Assembly: GCA_025201345.1 (NCBI GenBank)
Contig: JAIXMG010000016.1
Location: 248,001-312,000 of the forward strand
Length of the DNA stretch: 64,000 bases
Direction: 5' to 3'
Source: Thamnidium elegans
Taxonomy: Eukaryota > Mucoromycota > Mucoromycetes > Mucorales > Mucoraceae
This document shows, piece after piece, positions 24,561 through 36,261 of this stretch. Each line of letters begins with the position of its first letter. Positions within the stretch are counted from its first letter, which is position 1. Under the pieces are notes generated by a model, which had not been told where the DNA came from, made no database searches, and was given only the letters and a program-made list of their open reading frames with translations. Position numbers and translations under genes: made by a program.

Positions 24561-24715
24561 TTAAAAACACTAAGTTTAATTACTTCTTGTCCCCCTTTTA
24601 AAACGCTTTTTCTTTCTCTCTTTTAGTTAACACTCTCCTTTCAATACAAAACAGATACAAAATTGGTCAACTCATTTCGGTATTCTGCAGTTTTATCTTT
24701 TAGATATAACTCATT

Positions 24716-25303
24716 TTGACCTACTTTGGCTTAAAAGAGCTTCAAACCTTTATTTCCAGTGAACCAGAGCCTGAATTTAACATGTTTATTAGCGAAAACA
24801 AGAATAACATTGCAATATGGTATTCCTCTACTAATAGTGTTTCTGCTCTTAACTTGTTTACGTTGTGGAAAGGGAGGCGCCAAAAAGCTTGGAATTCAGT
24901 ATTTGCGGAGAACAAGAAACGGCGTCCAATTGAAAGTATGGTTAAGCAAATAGTAAGTTAATAATGGAAAGTTTTAAACTAGTTATGTTAATAACTGGTG
25001 ATATTATTTATAGAGATTTACAAAAGATGGATATGAAGTACAAGCTATGAATATATTACGAAATATGAGCATACATTTTATTTGGAGCAATAAAGCAAGA
25101 AATAAGGTGAATAGATGTACTATCTAATCGACAATCCTTATAAATTTTATGACTGAATTTTATTCTTTTAATAGCTCAAAAACAATAAAAATAATGACCC
25201 AGCTTGTTCGATGGGTGTTCCCCCAGATGCTGATATACTGCCGCTGCCTCATCGAAAAAATCATGAGCTCGGCAGAATCATCATATCTGCTCGAAAAAGA
25301 TAA
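24716..25303 (+). CDS. Hypothetical protein, three exons
   Basis: The frame joins across two canonical introns: exon 1 to 24952, exon 2 25014-25106 (93 nt, phase 0 on both sides) and exon 3 from 25175 to the stop TAA at 25301-25303. The start may be 24716 or a later ATG at 24782. The product is about 150 residues, basic, with WSNKARNKLKNNKNNDP in the middle and PLPHRKNHELGRIIISARKR at the end. I recognise no domain. Retention of frame through both introns argues for a real gene; lack of similarity and position beside a retroelement relic argue for caution. Confidence 0.4.
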
Positions 25304-25677
25304 TATTCTTCTTCTGTTCAAAATAGGTACATAATTGCTCGGTTTGATGTTTTCTTGGCATTATACACTTTCCAACTAATTGCAACGAACAACTTTGATA
25401 CGCTGAATATCGAATCAAATGCTTCACATATTCTGTAGGTATGTTACGGAAGAAAAGAAGACAGAATTACTAACGCCATTTCGTCTCAGTGCGGGTTTGA
25501 TTCCTTTTTCGGATTCGAAAAAACTGTTAAGCCCACGTCATAAAACCGTCACGGCAACAAAACCTTTTTTTTTTTTTTTTTTTTTTTTTTCAAGCTAAAG
25601 ATTTTTTAGGCGAAAAAAGAAAAAGATTTTTTTTTCTGCTTTATTTCTTTAATCACTAGAAAAACATATAACCGAAA
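25304..25677. other. Intergenic region before DRG1
   Basis: Contains a T tract at 25565-25590. No gene recognised; the last ~100 bp are the likely DRG1 leader. Confidence 0.4.
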
Positions 25678-27273
25678 ATGAGTTTAGTCGATAAAATCAA
25701 GGTACCATCTCGCGTTATAAAACAATTGAACAAGTTACTAAAAAAAGAACCCAATTTTTTTATATATTTTTTTTTTTAGGAAGTTGAAGTATGGAATAAG
25801 TTGGAGTACCTAGCAATTTTTTTGTTTTGCAACGGAAGCACTAACTTTTGATTTTTTTTATAGAATGAGATGGCTAAGACCCAAAAGAATAAGGCCACTT
25901 CTTTCCATTTGGGTCAATTGAAGGCAAAGCTCGCAAAGTTGAAGCGTGATTTGCTTACTCCTTCCAGTGGTGGTGGAGGTGGACCAGGTGGTAAGTTGAA
26001 AAAAGAGCAGTGAAAAAAAAAAAAAAAAAAACGTCAAATATTTATTTTTCGATTTATAGTTGGTTTCGATGTTGCCAAAACTGGTGTTGCCCGTATTGGT
26101 TTTGTTGGTAAGTTTTTTATTGTTATTTATTATTTATTGTTTGGTGATATTGAATTTATTTTGATAAGGTTTCCCTTCCGTCGGTAAATCCACCCTTATG
26201 TCTAAGCTTACCGGTACCGCTTCTGAAGTTGGTGCTTATGAGTTCACAACTCTTACTACTGTTCCTGGTGTTGTTCAATATAAGGGTGCTAAGCTTCAGG
26301 TAAATTGAAAATAGTAAAAAAAAAAAAAAAAAAAACGTGGGGGTACTAAATTAGAAAACAACTACAGATTCTTGATCTTCCCGGTATTATTGAAGGTGCC
26401 AAGGATGGTAAGGGTAGAGGTCGTCAAGTTATTGCTGGTAAGTTATTTATTATTGGGAAGTTTTTTTTTTTTTAAAAAAAAAGAGAGTAATTACTTACGT
26501 TGTCTTGATTTTTTTTTTTAGTCGCACGTACTTGTTCGCTCATTTTCATCGTACTTGATGTTCTTAAGCCCATGACAGATAAAAAGCTTATTGAAAAGGA
26601 ATTGGAAGGTTTCGGTATTAGATTAAACAAGAAGCCTCCTGCTATTATTTTCAAAAAGAAGGAGAAGGGTGGTATCAACATGACACATACAGTTCCTCTC
26701 AATAACATTACATTTGATGAAGTCAAGGCTGTTTTACACGAATACCGTATTCACAATGCTGATATTACATTCAAGGAAGATTCTACCATTGATGATCTTA
26801 TTGATGTTGTTGAAGGCAACCGGTAAATATACGAGTGACATATGAGATATTTAGCTTAGTATCTAATTATTTTTGTATACAGTATCTATATTCCCTGTGT
26901 TTATGTTCTCAACAAAATTGATCAAATTTCCATTGAAGAATTAGATCTTATTTACAAGATTCCTAACGCTGTTCCTATTTCTTCAAACCACGAATGGAAC
27001 TTTGATGAATTATTGGAAGTTATGTGGGAAAAGCTGAACTTGGTCAGAATTTATACTAAACCCAAGGGTCAATTACCAGATTACGATCAACCTGTTGTCA
27101 TGACACAACAAAAGAACTCGGTTGAAGATTTCTGTAACAGTATTCATAAGTCTATTATGGATCAATTCAAGTGCGCATATGTTTGGGGTTCTTCTGTTAA
27201 GCACAATCCTCAAAAGGTTGGTAAAGAACATATTCTTATGGATGAAGATGTTGTTCAAATTGTCAAGAAGTAA
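25678..27273 (+). CDS. RBG1: DRG1/Rbg1 developmentally regulated GTP-binding protein
   Basis: The protein aligns end to end with eukaryotic DRG1 (about 365 residues), a ribosome-associated Obg-family GTPase. Motifs: [28 protein letters not shown]-loop GFPSVGKST, switch region [29 protein letters not shown], and NKIDQIS; the TGS domain begins around [13 protein letters not shown]. Translation starts with a 24-nt exon (25678-25701) followed by a 9-nt micro-exon, GAAGTTGAA at 25780-25788, then the main body from 25864. The micro-exon supplies EVE of EVENEMAKTQ, matching EIEAEMARTQ in animal DRG1, so it is likely real. The stop is taken directly after IVKK, as in orthologues. Confidence 0.93.
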
Positions 27274-27275
27274 GT

Positions 27276-27307
<32 letters not shown>

Positions 27308-27462
27308 GGAAAAGAAACTAATTATTTTTCTTTTTTCTTTTTTTTTTAAAAAAAAACTAGGGTTTAGATTGGCCTCTCATATAAATAAAAATTACAAATT
27401 TAAATCAAAAATAAAGAAACCATCAATTAATACAATAAAATGTAGTCAATTTGTACATACAT

Positions 27463-29812
27463 TTATTGCTCTTTTTCATCAATGTTATCACCGTAGACAT
27501 TAGCATATTTACCTAATGCCCAAATACTGAAAGCAAACTTGTAGTTGGGATATGAAATCATACAATTCTTGTTGAATACACCTTCAATGCTTTCTTGTAA
27601 CCATTCTCCGTTAGCTTGTTGTCTCTTCATAATAAACTCAATACCACGACGAATAGGCTCTTTATGAGGATACTTTGCTTCCAATAAAGCCATAACAGAG
27701 AATGCTGTGTTTACTACTTGAGATGTCTCATTATGAGAATAAACGTGTGTTTCACATGATTTATAAGTTTCACCCCAACCTCCATCAGCTTCTTGATGAG
27801 CAATCAAGAAATCACAACCTCGTTTAGCATGGTCAGAAGTTTCATAGTATTCTTCAACACTAGCTAAACTTTGAAGTGCAAACATGGCAGCATAAGTATA
27901 ACAAATAGCCCAAGCACCGTACCAGGAACCATCTTGATGTTGTACTTTCTTAATGTACTTAAGACAACGACGACTGGCTTCTTCGATTTCTTCGCGACGG
28001 TATTCCGGATCAATCTTGACAAAACTACGGAGACCCATAAGGGCAGCAGTAGTACATTCAGGATAACTGTACTCTATCATAATATTAGCAAATACTTCAG
28101 CAGGGTTTAAGTATTCTAAAAGGCGAGGACCACGGATAGTTTCATAAGAAGCGAAACCGTCATCAGCGTTTTGCATAGTCAAAAGAACATCGACGGCGTC
28201 ACGTAAACGAGAGATATCAATTAAAGTAGGTAATCCAGGTGTTCTTTGAAGCGCGATGGTTGCTTTCATACCTTCGGCAGTACAATCAGAAACAGTGTAA
28301 CCTTGATCTCTAGTACTAAAAGGCCATGCTCCTTTAGAGATTTGACGATAACTTTCTTTCCAGAATGGGGGGTTACGACGGATTTGTGAGATATCAATAA
28401 ATTCCAAGGTTTTAATCATATTTTCACGGTATTCAAGATTTTCAGCAAGTTTTGCTTCGACACAAGCTTGTGCAATAAAGGTAGCGTCCCAAAGTTGACT
28501 ACCATTTGTACCGTTCATCATCATACCTTCTGGACCCATCCACATAAAATCGGCATTACGCTTTACATGCTCACGGAACTCATGAGAATCTTTACCGTAA
28601 TGGTAATATACAACAAGCCAATTCATAGCCTTGTTGACTGGTCCAATATCAAGATAGAAAGTACACTCGTCTTCCATTTTGATTTGATCGATTGTAAGTT
28701 TAAGTGCATAGTCACGAAGCCAAGGAACTTTGGGTGCAAGTGCTTCATAATAAGTCAAGCCGTAATTAAGAACATCCATGATTTTAGAATGAGGGGTATA
28801 TAAATCGACTTCAGCGATATTATTTCTTTGCTTATCCCAGTTGATAGAATCGTAAGGCTCTACGTATAATTCTTCGCGCAAAGATTGAGTAAAAGTTGTT
28901 AAGGGAGCACTTAAACGACGAGCATAGATGTAACCCATAGGAAGGTAAACCATACGAGTATGAACCCACCAGTTACCAGGACAGATAGGAAGAGCCTTGG
29001 GTAAAGCCCATAACTCGGGTGGGATAGGATTAACACCCTTCCATTCGTAAACACCTAATGCAGCTAACCAGAATTTACCCCAAGCAGGAATTGCACTAGC
29101 ACCGCCATATTTATGAAGTGTACCACGAGCTTTGACCATGGCAGGATGGTCAGGACCTAAACCTAAAATACGGAGCGCTACATAGTTTAAAGCAGTACCA
29201 AATACGGTAGAAACACCTTCAATATGAATACCCCAGCCACCATCTTCGGCATGAGCTCTGTTTAATATATAACGGATTAATTCTAATCGCATGGCTTCAG
29301 GAACTGGAACACCTGTAATGTAATAAGTGATCATTAAACCCGGGATCAAAAACCTATATAAAAAAAAGGGGGTGGAGGAATGTAGGTCAGTTATCATGTG
29401 AAAACTTGTTCTTGGTAATAGTTTTACATTGGTCCACCGTATTCTCCTCCCCAATGACCATCCTCTGTTTGAAGACGACGATAGAATTCAAATCCATTTC
29501 GTGCTGATTCAAGTGGTGTAGTTGGTTTTTCTAAATCAGGTACATTCTATATAAGAGAGAGAGAGGGGGGTTCCGAATTTAGTTTAATTATGTTTTCTCA
29601 AAATAAAAATAAAATATTACAATAGGAAGACCTAAATGGTATTTGTCCCAAACAGTTTGAGGCCATGCTTTACGTTCCTCATCAGTGTTTAAATAATGCC
29701 ATGTCTGCGCACCCTCTTCTACCCTGAGACGCCAATTGGATAAATCAGTGAATGCAGGTGTTGAATCTAAATTTAAAGTAGCAGAGCTATATTCCTCCAA
29801 TGTAATAGTCAT
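27463..29812 (-). CDS. ERG7: Lanosterol synthase (oxidosqualene cyclase)
   Basis: Three exons (29812-29621, 29546-29428, 29353-27463; 2202 nt) give 733 residues, the normal length. The enzyme cyclises 2,3-oxidosqualene to lanosterol at the ER or lipid droplet, in ergosterol synthesis. It shows the catalytic SDCTAEG motif, the [14 protein letters not shown] segment, and several QW repeats ([52 protein letters not shown]). Lanosterol rather than cycloartenol is inferred from the fungal setting. The gene is convergent with DRG1, leaving 190 bp between stops. Confidence 0.95.
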
Positions 29813-31119
29813 AGTGTAAGAAAGAGATACAAAATGCTTTAAAACTCTCGTGGCAGTCCACTATTTATGTGAAAATAACCGGTGTGGGTGACAGCAAACA
29901 ATATGCTTTTTTCTTTTTTTGCACGGCCCCTAAAATTGCTTGGTCACACGTGAAGATTCAGGGATTTTGGGATTTTTCGATTTATCCTGTTTTTGACACT
30001 ATCGGTGTATGAGGCCGGTTGCAATCTGCCCAAAGTAAATAATAACTGACTAATATATATATTTACTTTATATAAACTCGTCAGTTGATGTACAAGAAAA
30101 TCGCTTTGTCTGCTAAAAATGCCCTTTATGTAGCAATAGAAATTACTTTTTATCTTTCTGCTAAACAACCCCTAGTTTAGGGCTGTCACACTAGTTCCGT
30201 TTTTGTAAAACAATCAGCAAAACCTTGAGCAAAAAGGGACAGGACAAACAGTAAATTGGTTAGCTGAGCAATATTTATAATCCTTTACAATAAACAGATT
30301 GATTAATATCAAAAGTGGATAGTCGAGGAAAACTAACACTCGTATTGATTCAAGATGGGATGTAAAAAAATAAAGTTAACCATGTATTTGTGTTGTATAT
30401 ATCCTTTATTTCATAATATAAAATGTGACGTATAAATGCGACAAGACAATTACAAGTTCTTAAAAAAAAAATCTGGAGTTTTAAAGGTTGTTTGTAAAGA
30501 ACTTGTCATACTCAAAGATAAAACTGGTAAATATAGTCAGGATAGTTTACTACTCCTAACTATCCATCATTAATACAAGACAAGCTTTATCTCTGTTATA
30601 CGATGACAGTAATATAACATAACGTAGAATAACATAGTATTTTTTTAATGATAGTTATAATAAATATTTGCGCCAAAAGAAAATAAGGAAAGAAAAAAAA
30701 ATAACCATAGGGATATTTTAAATGTCTAAATCGTCATTATCATCATTACGTACTGTTGCAAGAATAAACTTTTATTTGACAAGTATTGCTCAAATAAGTT
30801 TGACAATAGTAGACTGTTCAGAACATTTTTTTTTTAGGTAATCATTGGAAAGCGTATAGTTACGAATGGATAAGATGACATTCCAAACTTAATTTCACGT
30901 AAAGGTTAGTTATAAACTTTACTAGGCATCTTACTGTTTGATGGTTACATTATCAATATAATTTCTTTTGAATTTGATGTCATTTAAAGTAATTTAAAAA
31001 AATGGTTGACTTACGGTCATGTTTGGTAGAAATAATATACCAGAAGAGATAACAAGAGCCAATTTCTCATGACTGATGACCATTGATTTTTGGTCGAGAT
31101 CTTCAGCTATCTTAATATC
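29813..31119. other. Gene-poor region upstream of ERG7
   Basis: The part nearest 29813 is the ERG7 leader. The rest is AT-rich with no recognisable gene. Confidence 0.4.
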
Positions 31120-31590
31120 ATCAACAATTGTGATCCTGGCCCTTTAATTACCACCGAGTCTGCCGAAAGAATTTCAGACATGTTCAATGGAATTCCAATC
31201 AGGTATTTAAGTGGGCCAGTAACCAAAGCATCTGATAAAATGGGGGGGGGGGGTTTCGATCATGTTGTATAACCTCCTGTACGGCGGGTAGCTCCATTCT
31301 CTTGGAATATGAAATCCTTGTCCTCCTTTTCATTTAATTCCTGAAGCCAAGGATGAAACCTAGAAGACAGGATGTCTACGCAGGTGTTTTGATTTACAGT
31401 GCCATCAATAAATACCAAAGGCCCAAAACCATTAGCCCAAAACCAGCTCCAAATCAAAGCACTATATTTATCCTACTTTGTCGTGAGCACAATATTTTTT
31501 TTTTATATTTTTCATTTACCATACGGAATATTCTCGTACCCCTCATCATTATCTTCTATGGCAAATCGCGACCCATCAGACCGTACTAGT
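31120..31590 (-). pseudogene. Tc1/mariner-type transposase relic
   Basis: The clearest part (about 31260-31457) reads WSWFWANGFGPLVFIDGTV, then DILSSRFHPWLQELNEK, then DFIFQENGATRRTGGY. Tc1/mariner (IS630-like) transposases have WGCFW, GPL-FIDGTV and FQ(E/Q)DGA-x2-H here. The catalytic aspartate of the QDGA block is replaced by asparagine in this copy. Downstream on the minus strand the remnants FGYWP and IPDWNSIEHV, interrupted by a stop and a G run, mark the usual W-SPDLNPIEH block. The relic is dead, and no terminal inverted repeats were identified. Confidence 0.7.
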
Positions 31591-33256
31591 TTTTCACGGT
31601 ACAGCTGACTCGTTATTTGGCCCAATGAAGTCTTGACTTTTGATATTCGACTCATTGAGAATTTTTCTTTATTAAGTCAATAAACGCGTGCTGCATATGT
31701 TTTGTGTGCACAAAAATCAACGATACCGTGACTGTAGTCTGTAGGTTGATAAAATGGGATGGGCCGCTTTTATCCATAATAAAATAGATGGATATATTTA
31801 ATGTATGTATACACTTGTTGCTCCAATTTATTTCATTCAAGAAGTTTACTTTTTCTTTTTTTTAGAAAAAAATACATCACACTTCTTTGCCTGAACGTGT
31901 ACCTAATTTAATGGCGATAAAACGAATAGAAAGTATCTAGCAAGCTGTGAGTTAGATGGTTTCCCGCTAGTACAGCCTTTTAATGCAAACAAAGTGCCAC
32001 TTTTTCTTTTTTTTGTCCTCCTGGAAACTTAAACGGAGCTTCCAGTTTAGGGACAATAAATCTTTGGTAACTCTTTCTAAACCTAAATGGTCTTTAGATG
32101 TACACCAAGATCGATGTTTTCAGTACGGTATCTGTAAATAATACCTAAGCGAAGTATATAAAATTTTACTTTTCCCTAGCAATTCGTATAAAATAATTAC
32201 ATAAACGACTTGTTGCTCTGTTAAGAATATATAAGACACAATAGCTGTTGTTGTTATTTGGACGTTAATTTCGACGAAATAGATAACCAAGTAGAGCTTA
32301 AGCACTCTATGGTTTATGTGTGCGTTTTCTGCCAATCGAAAGAGTAATATGGCATATTCTATGCATTTATTTTTTTAATGTCTTTAAATTCTATAAATAT
32401 CGTTTAGTTTATACCTTATTTACAAGGTAGTTGCATTACTTTGCAGATATACAATAAATAAAATACTTGAAGAGGTAGGAGCTCCGTTGCTAAGTAGGAT
32501 CATATTAGGATATTCTCCTCTACAGTTACAAAACCACTCCTGTGATTTATTTCTCAACTATACTTGTTTGATCCAATAGATCAGCACCAATACACTTTGC
32601 TTGAGTTTACCTAATAGTTAGAGCAGATGAAGCATGTAACTGCATATTCTGATATCAAGTCAAACACAAAGTGTTTGACTTGATCTTTACGGCAGTTAGG
32701 GCTTACTCCCTATGCTATTTTGGTATCTTTATAACAATATAGTTATAAAGGACATATTTTTTTTTGTTGCTGTTGAGAATATAGACTTAAAATACTGTAT
32801 AAAGTCTCGGGACATGCTATGCAGCATCTATTTTATTTATATGTATACGCAACTTTTTTTGCTTTTAGTGAATAAATAACTTTGAACATAATCAAAACGT
32901 GATCAAGTGAATAAAAGCCCTTGTTTTTTATTTTCAGAAAAAAAGGATTTACTAGTTTATTCTAATTGAGGGACGGAGATAATTACTCTCTTGGCATAAA
33001 TATTATAAGTTAATATGACATGATGTTCTTGTTTCACAGACAGAGTGGCACCTTTTTCTCTTTCTTGCATTGAAAGCCAGAGTGGCTTCTCATCGAAACA
33101 AATGGACCGGCTGTTTGTACAACGTTTAACCCCTAAAAAAAAACCCCCATTTAAACACTGGCCCGATAAAAAAAAATTCTTATGTTCACGATGCACCTTT
33201 CTTCTTCTCCTCTTTTTCTTCTTCAACTTATTTTTTCTTTTCTATTAACTCCAATT
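31591..33256. other. Gene-poor region upstream of the CaM kinase
   Basis: AT-rich, with no gene found. It holds a perfect 14-bp hairpin at 32654-32684 and a weaker one at 32727-32750. The last ~100 bp are pyrimidine-rich and are the likely leader of the kinase gene. Confidence 0.45.
32654..32684. repeat. Perfect 14-bp inverted repeat with 3-nt loop
   Basis: Arm atcaagtcaaacac, loop aaa, arm gtgtttgacttgat. Both arms are perfectly complementary. A second, weaker hairpin (ctttataac-aatata-gttataaag) lies at 32727-32750. It could be the tip of a small foldback element or a chance palindrome. Confidence 0.7.
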
Positions 33257-34819
33257 ATGGGACTCTTTAAAGCATTTGACACTATTGTTCATGGAGGTGT
33301 AGCACAGCCACCTTCTTATGAGAAAAAAAAGGGTTATACTTTCTCTGAAGTTCTTGGTAAGAATCTCATTCCATTAGAATCACAACAAGTCTAATTTTTT
33401 TTTTAATAGGCAGTGGTTCTTTTGGTGCAGTAAAGAAAGCAATTAGAATTAGTGATAAAAAAGAAGTCGCTATTAAAATTATTCCTAAACGTAATGTAAA
33501 GGATCATTTGGATATGGTAAAGGATGAAGTAGATGTTTTGACTAGTTTAGATCATCCAAATGTCATTGGATTTTATGATAGCTTTGAATCAAGGTAGAAA
33601 AAAAAAGGGGGGAATCATCTTTTTTTTTTTATATATGTATATACTGATGATCATTTAATTACAGAGACAAATTTTATCTTGTTTTTGAACTGTAAGCGCG
33701 TGCTTGTACTCTCGAAATTCTCGACAAACTAACTTAATATTTAAAATACATGTAGTGCAACAGGCGGTGAATTATTTGATCGCTTATTTGAAAGAGGAAA
33801 ATTCTCTGAAAAAGATGCAGTTCAAGTAATTAAATCAGTTTTAAAAGGTCTTGAATACTTACATAGTCATGATATTGTACACAGAGGTATATAAAGAAGA
33901 CATGGTTAAATGTATGACAATCTATTAATTAAAGACCTAATATAGATATGAAACCGGAGAACCTTCTGTTCAAAACGCCTGAATCTAGTGCGGACTTGGT
34001 TATTTGTGATTTTGGGTAACGTACAATGTGGCTGGTACAAACAAACAAAGAAATTAAATACGTGTAAATATAGAATCGCTAAAACTAACTCAAGAACATC
34101 TGCATTGGAGACTGTTTGTGGATCACCTGGTTATGTCGGTACGTGCATCTTTTTTTTTTCCTGTTAATCTTCCCTTTTTCTAACACATAATTTTAATAGC
34201 CCCTGAGGTGTTAACTCAAAAAGGGTATGGCTCAGCCATTGATATGTGGGCAATTGGCGTCATCACTTATACTTTATTATGTGGTTACCAACCATTTCAA
34301 GCTGAAGATCAAGTAGAATTAGTAGATGAAATTACAAATGCTAGATATGACTTTCATGAAAGATACTGGAGAAATATTTCAATTGAAGGTAAAAAAAGGA
34401 AAAAGAAAAAATCACATGTAAACAAAGACTAAAATTTATACTTTTTTTTTTCTTTCTTAAAAGCCAAGGATTTCATTCGCGCTCTTTTAACTTTAGATGA
34501 TAAAAAGAGATTAACTGCTACACAAGCAATGAAGCACACATGGATGACAAGTAATGATATTAACGACATTGATATTTTAGAAACAGTTCGAGAAAACTTT
34601 AACCCAAAAAGAACTTTGCAAAGTGCTGTAGGTGCAATTCGTGCTATGAATAAATTAAAAGTTACTGCAGATAAAAAAGGCGACACAAATGCCGCTTCTG
34701 CCTTTTCTAGGGCGCTTGAAAATGCTAAACTTAAAAAGCAAAAAGAGCAACAAGCAGGTGCTATTGTTGTACCAAAAGAAACCAAGCCAACTACTGCAGT
34801 AGCTGTTGCTGCTGTATAG
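33257..34819 (+). CDS. CMK: Calcium/calmodulin-dependent protein kinase
   Basis: Eight exons sum to 1122 nt, giving 373 residues. The serine/threonine kinase domain spans about residues 28-290. It has a glycine loop GTGSFGAVK, the VAIK lysine, [12 protein letters not shown] (catalytic loop), CDFG (Mg-binding), GSPGYVAPEVL (activation loop/APE) and [15 protein letters not shown]. The tail carries [20 protein letters not shown], which resembles the autoinhibitory and calmodulin-binding region of CaMKI/II, followed by a lysine-rich and Thr/Val/Ala-rich end. Exon 3 is only 27 nt. Regulation by Ca2+/calmodulin is inferred from this tail. The gene is convergent with COQ3, 91 bp apart. Confidence 0.92.
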
Positions 34820-34910
34820 TTGTCTTATTTATTCATTATTATTCTTTATTATTATTACTACTACTATTATTACTTCATTAAAATAACATTTTTTTTTTTT
34901 TATAAATATA

Positions 34911-35911
34911 TTATTGTGTCATTTTTTTGGAAGCTCTCAAGATATAATTCACTTCTAATTCTTCAAGTCCGCCATATCCAACTAATCCATTTCTTTCAGT
35001 AAACTTCCATTTTCTGTAAATGGGGTCCCAAAAGATACCACGAATATCTTTAACATCCCATTCATTACCAAAAGATTCAATAGCTTCAGTTAACTCTCTA
35101 CTTTTAATATATTTACTCCAGTCGTGTGTACCCTCATGAACCATACCAAGTACTTTTTCGGCTAAAAATACTGTTAATCCATATGAAATGGGTGTACGAG
35201 ACATGGTAGAAATAAACAAATCTCCGCCAGGGCGAACAAGATCGGCACACGTTCTTAAAAACTCAAGCGGCTCATTTACGTGTTCAATAATTTCCATAGC
35301 CAATACAACATCAAATTTTTCACCATTAGCCAAAATATCCTCTATATGATATATGAGTATATACCTTTATTATTATCACTATCATTAGTATTTACCTGCA
35401 GTTGTATTACGATAATCAATCTTTCCAGGTCCTCTCCATAAACTAGGGTCTTTACGAGAATGTAGCTTTGCCATTTGAATATTATCATACGAAGCATCTG
35501 CACCTACAACATCACCACCGAGTCGTACAAGAGACTGTAATTTTGTTTTTTTTTAAAAAAAAAAAATCGTCTGTACCAATATATTCAATCTTAATTTACC
35601 TCTGATAAAAGTCCACCACCACTACCAATATCCAACATTTTAATTCCTTCAAAAGGTTTTCCACTTTTAGCCAAGTCACTTCCTTGTCCTACTATTTGGT
35701 CTCGAATATAAGACACGCGACAGGGATTCAATAACTGTAACATGGAAAAATCGCCTGAAGGATCCCACCATTCAGCTGCCTTGTCACTAAACTTTTGTAC
35801 TTCGGCTTTATCAATAGTTGTAAACGCAGGCTTTGTATATTGACGTGACATTAATTTAATAGGTTGCATGCGTGTTGACCTTATGGCCAAACCAATGACT
35901 GACTTGAACAT
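34911..35911 (-). CDS. COQ3: Ubiquinone biosynthesis O-methyltransferase COQ3
   Basis: Three exons (35911-35600, 35534-35396, 35341-34911; 882 nt) encode 293 residues. The SAM-dependent enzyme methylates two hydroxyls during coenzyme Q synthesis at the mitochondrial inner membrane. The N-terminus (MFKSVIGLAIRSTRMQPIKL) is a likely mitochondrial presequence. Family motifs include EWWDPSGDFSMLQLLNPCR, SAM motif I MLDIGSGGGLLSE, VVGADAS, FDVVLAMEIIEHV and the tail MSRTPISYGLTVFLAEKVLG. The length is typical. Confidence 0.93.
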
Positions 35912-36261
35912 GGTTGTTGACTTTGTATTTATGGGGAAAGTATAAAATAAATAACACTAGACTTTTTTTACTTGTCGCTAATGCTGTTGCACCCAACCCC
36001 CGCTAAAAAAAACACTTTCAACAGTCACTCGGCACTCATTGCTTATACTTTATTTTCATAGGATATTGAGAAAAAATAGGGTAGTGTTTTTGAGAAAAGA
36101 TAAATATAGTTATTGAGGAAATTTGATATAAAAATATGTTAGTAAACAGTTCAAAAAGAAAAAAAGAGAAAAAAAAAAGTTATAGTTAAGAAAAAAAGAA
36201 CTTACTAAAAGTAAATAAGGGTTATCCAAATGTTATAAAGGATATAAGTTAAGTTGAGGGA
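35912..36261. other. Spacer between COQ3 and the Fanzor relic
   Basis: AT-rich with A-rich blocks at 36155-36200. It includes the COQ3 leader and the 3' flank of the Fanzor fragment. No terminal repeat or guide-RNA-like structure was identified with confidence. Confidence 0.4.

Noticed and set aside
27274..27367. Extra last exon for DRG1 by splicing at GTAAGT after IVKK.
   Set aside because: Orthologues end in IVKK and the direct TAA gives exactly that; the added exon would only contribute one residue.
28800..29500. Squalene-hopene cyclase instead of lanosterol synthase.
   Set aside because: The catalytic motif is DCTAEG, of oxidosqualene cyclases, not the DDTA-type motif of hopene cyclases, and length and QW repeats fit ERG7.
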